Source: Lentibacillus salicampi (lineage in GTDB: Bacteria; Bacillota; Bacilli; Bacillales; Amphibacillaceae). Taken from it: DNA of 32,911 nt. Positions within the stretch are counted from its first letter, which is position 1, and each line of letters opens with the position of its first letter. The stretch covers positions 1-32,911 of the forward strand of contig NZ_SRHY01000036.1 in NCBI RefSeq assembly GCF_004565465.1, read 5' to 3'. Below the pieces are notes generated by a model, which was given only the letters and a program-made list of their open reading frames with translations, did no database searches and was not told the DNA's origin. Shown piece by piece: positions 31,220-32,911 of this stretch. A program made the translations under genes and the position numbers.

Positions 31220-31291
31220 CACACCCTTCTTGTTTATTATGGACATTATAGCATAAGAAAAGCTGAATGAAAGAATTGATTCGCTGAACAA

Positions 31292-31931
31292 CAGGAGGAA
31301 TTCGTATACCTCAACATTTTACTAATTTCTTCATCAGATAGGATGGTATTATCACCCTTTGAAGCCCTCCCTCTATTTATTTCGACTTTCTTAAAATATC
31401 GCTGTTTTTCTCACTTTTCCTACCACATTTGATGAAGCCATCTGATAAGGATGAAGATTATATATCAATAATGGAAAAATATGGAATTGTCTAGTTAATC
31501 CTAATACACTTAGCGCCCATATTTCTGAAAACTAAGAAAAGTATATCATATGATCGCACCTTTGGATCTCCACATTCAACATGGTGGTGGACCCTCCCAT
31601 ATCTCTCGGCGTCTTGCGCGTAAATTCCTTAGTTCAACCTTACCATGTGTGGATGCCGGAAATGCTTTTTAAGTGGGTCTATGCCCTAACGGAGTAAATA
31701 TCGACCGGCTAATCCGTGCTTCAATTGTCGTAGAATCTAGATAAATAGACAGCGTACGTTCTTTTCGTATAACTTCCACAATTCCTGTAAATCATTCATT
31801 ATCTGGTTTTGTTGGGGGGCATAGCCTGTTCTACAAGCCATCCCAATATACATCATCACATCAAGCATTAATCAACATTGATACGTTTTATACCGGCAAT
31901 CTGATCATTTTCACAACCTATACCTATCTAA
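31292..31931. other. 640-bp gap with degenerate coding traces
   Basis: No intact gene is seen. On the minus strand between about 31777 and 31669 a frame reads KERTLSIYLDSTTIEARIS, then IFTPLGHRPT, before a stop. More coding-like sequence in the same frame follows the stop down to about 31560. LDSTTIEA is the kind of phrase found around the first catalytic Asp of some DDE transposases. This, together with the IS110 gene next door, suggests an old insertion-sequence remnant, but the family cannot be named. Confidence 0.35.
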
Positions 31932-32911
31932 TCAAGCTACCTCCTGCAGGGATGTCAATTGGGGAATATCCCTCATCATACGCTCTCCATCGAATGCACA
32001 GTTGCGAGTTCCCATGACATAGAAGATCTTGATGAGTTTCCGGCCAAGTGCTACAAACGATTCCTTACCTGTCAGCGGGTTGCTTGGTCGATGTTTATAA
32101 TAATGATGCAGCTGTTTAAATCCTTCATTATTAGCCGATAAAGGGCGTGCAGCCAAGTATAGTATGGATCTTAAGCGTCGGCGGCCACGTTTCGTAATCG
32201 TTGTTTGACCCTTAAAAATGCCCGACTCGTTCAGCTGAAGATTAAATCCCGCTAATTTAATGATTTGGCGTGGATCTTTATAATTGGATAAATCGCCTAC
32301 TTCAGCGAAAAAACCGGCAACGGTCATGACGCCAATCCCTTTTATCGCGATCATTTCACTGGCTCCTGGAACTTGGAGAACAAGTTCTTCCAATCGTGCT
32401 TCATGAGCCCCGATACGTTCCTCTATAGCCAAATATTGATCAATTAGGTAGCTGAGTTCTTCTCGCGCCATTGTCAATCCAACGGTGAGACCTACACTCG
32501 TTTCGGCCGCATGCTTAAGTTCCTGAACACGTTTGATTCCAACCCCCCGTTTCGCCGCCTGTTTTACTTCCACCATTAATGCCTCTTCCGAACAGGATAC
32601 GATATCTGCCGGCAGATAGCCTTTTTTCAAAAAGTGAATCGGTGTTTTCTTAGTCCAATCTTTAAAAACGGTTGTAAACTCTGGAAAATAACGATCCAGC
32701 GCATTTTGTACTTGTGCTTTGATTGATGACAAATCTTTTTGCATCATGTCGTGAAGTTTCATCCCTTCACGCAATTCAGCATAAATGCCTTCAAGTAAAA
32801 TTGGCTCATGATAGCGTCCTGCACGTACTACCTGTGCAATCACTTTCGCATCTTTGGTATCATTTTTAGTTGGTGAGTCATCATCCAACTCTTTTGTGCG
32901 TTTGACTTTCG
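31932..32911 (-). CDS. IS110-family transposase, N-terminus beyond the window edge
   Basis: About 326 residues of an IS110-family (DEDD) transposase are present; the frame stays open to base 32911, so the first ~70-100 residues with the first catalytic Asp lie outside. ELDDDSPTKNDTKDAKVIAQ shows the D-x-x-D region of the RuvC-like domain. A long helical region with KDLSSIKAQVQNALDRYF follows. The C-terminal Transposase_20 domain contains VPGASEMIAIKGIGVMTVAGF, then the conserved Ser/Gly block (LNESGIFKGQTTITKRGRRRLR). The visible part has no stop or frameshift, so the element may be active. IS110 elements have no long terminal inverted repeats, so the left end cannot be fixed by eye. Confidence 0.92.
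   Translation of the reverse strand, partial: KVKRTKELDDDSPTKNDTKDAKVIAQVVRAGRYHEPILLEGIYAELREGMKLHDMMQKDLSSIKAQVQNALDRYFPEFTTVFKDWTKKTPIHFLKKGYLPADIVSCSEEALMVEVKQAAKRGVGIKRVQELKHAAETSVGLTVGLTMAREELSYLIDQYLAIEERIGAHEARLEELVLQVPGASEMIAIKGIGVMTVAGFFAEVGDLSNYKDPRQIIKLAGFNLQLNESGIFKGQTTITKRGRRRLRSILYLAARPLSANNEGFKQLHHYYKHRPSNPLTGKESFVALGRKLIKIFYVMGTRNCAFDGERMMRDIPQLTSLQEVA

Overview
The window looks like chromosomal DNA of a low-to-mid GC Firmicute of the family Bacillaceae. The reasons are strong AGGAGG-type ribosome binding sites, GTG/TTG starts, and Bacillus-type proteins: an IolS-like aldo/keto reductase, SodF with its N-terminal extension, a YerD-like FMN glutamate synthase protein, a YidC2/YqjG-type insertase and LytS/LytT-type signalling. 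A halophilic genus near Virgibacillus, Lentibacillus or Oceanobacillus is an inference from protein style and repeat families, not a measurement.

Layout. 1-1.7 kb: two decayed or broken small genes, a small membrane protein and a Nudix hydrolase. 1.8-3.3 kb: a DinB-like protein, then about 800 bp of 21-bp tandem repeat and a perfect 22-bp-stem terminator. 3.3-9.5 kb: aldo/keto reductase, K+/H+ antiporter, a Tyr/Pro-rich small protein, a frameshifted SDR gene, a Cof-type HAD phosphatase, a DJ-1/PfpI protein, a gene remnant and a second DinB protein. 9.6-17.8 kb: DUF819 transporter, SodF, an Xre regulator with its membrane partner, a DUF457-type hydrolase, a FUSC protein preceded by a MITE-like element, an RNase H-like protein and an uncharacterised membrane protein.

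18.0-25.0 kb is the most coherent functional block. It holds a sodium:solute symporter gene overlapping a LytS-type kinase gene by 4 nt, a ~620-bp inverted-repeat element, a LytTR response regulator, and then a promoter with a near-perfect cre site driving a DUF485 protein and a second symporter (YjcH/ActP arrangement). I infer that it senses and imports a small carboxylate such as acetate or pyruvate.

25.2-30.4 kb: a crcB pair for fluoride export, a CynX-type MFS transporter, a YidC2-type insertase preceded by a short membrane-anchored ORF that closely resembles the MifM arrest peptide, and a YerD-like protein. 30.6-32.9 kb: a GNAT acetyltransferase, a degenerate stretch, and an IS110-family transposase cut by the window edge.

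The best leads are the MifM-like regulator with a hairpin over the yidC ribosome binding site, the symporter/LytST locus with an element inserted between kinase and regulator, a 39-codon leader frame with a strong ribosome binding site but ATC where the start should be, and 21-bp phased repeat arrays that all sit where two genes converge.
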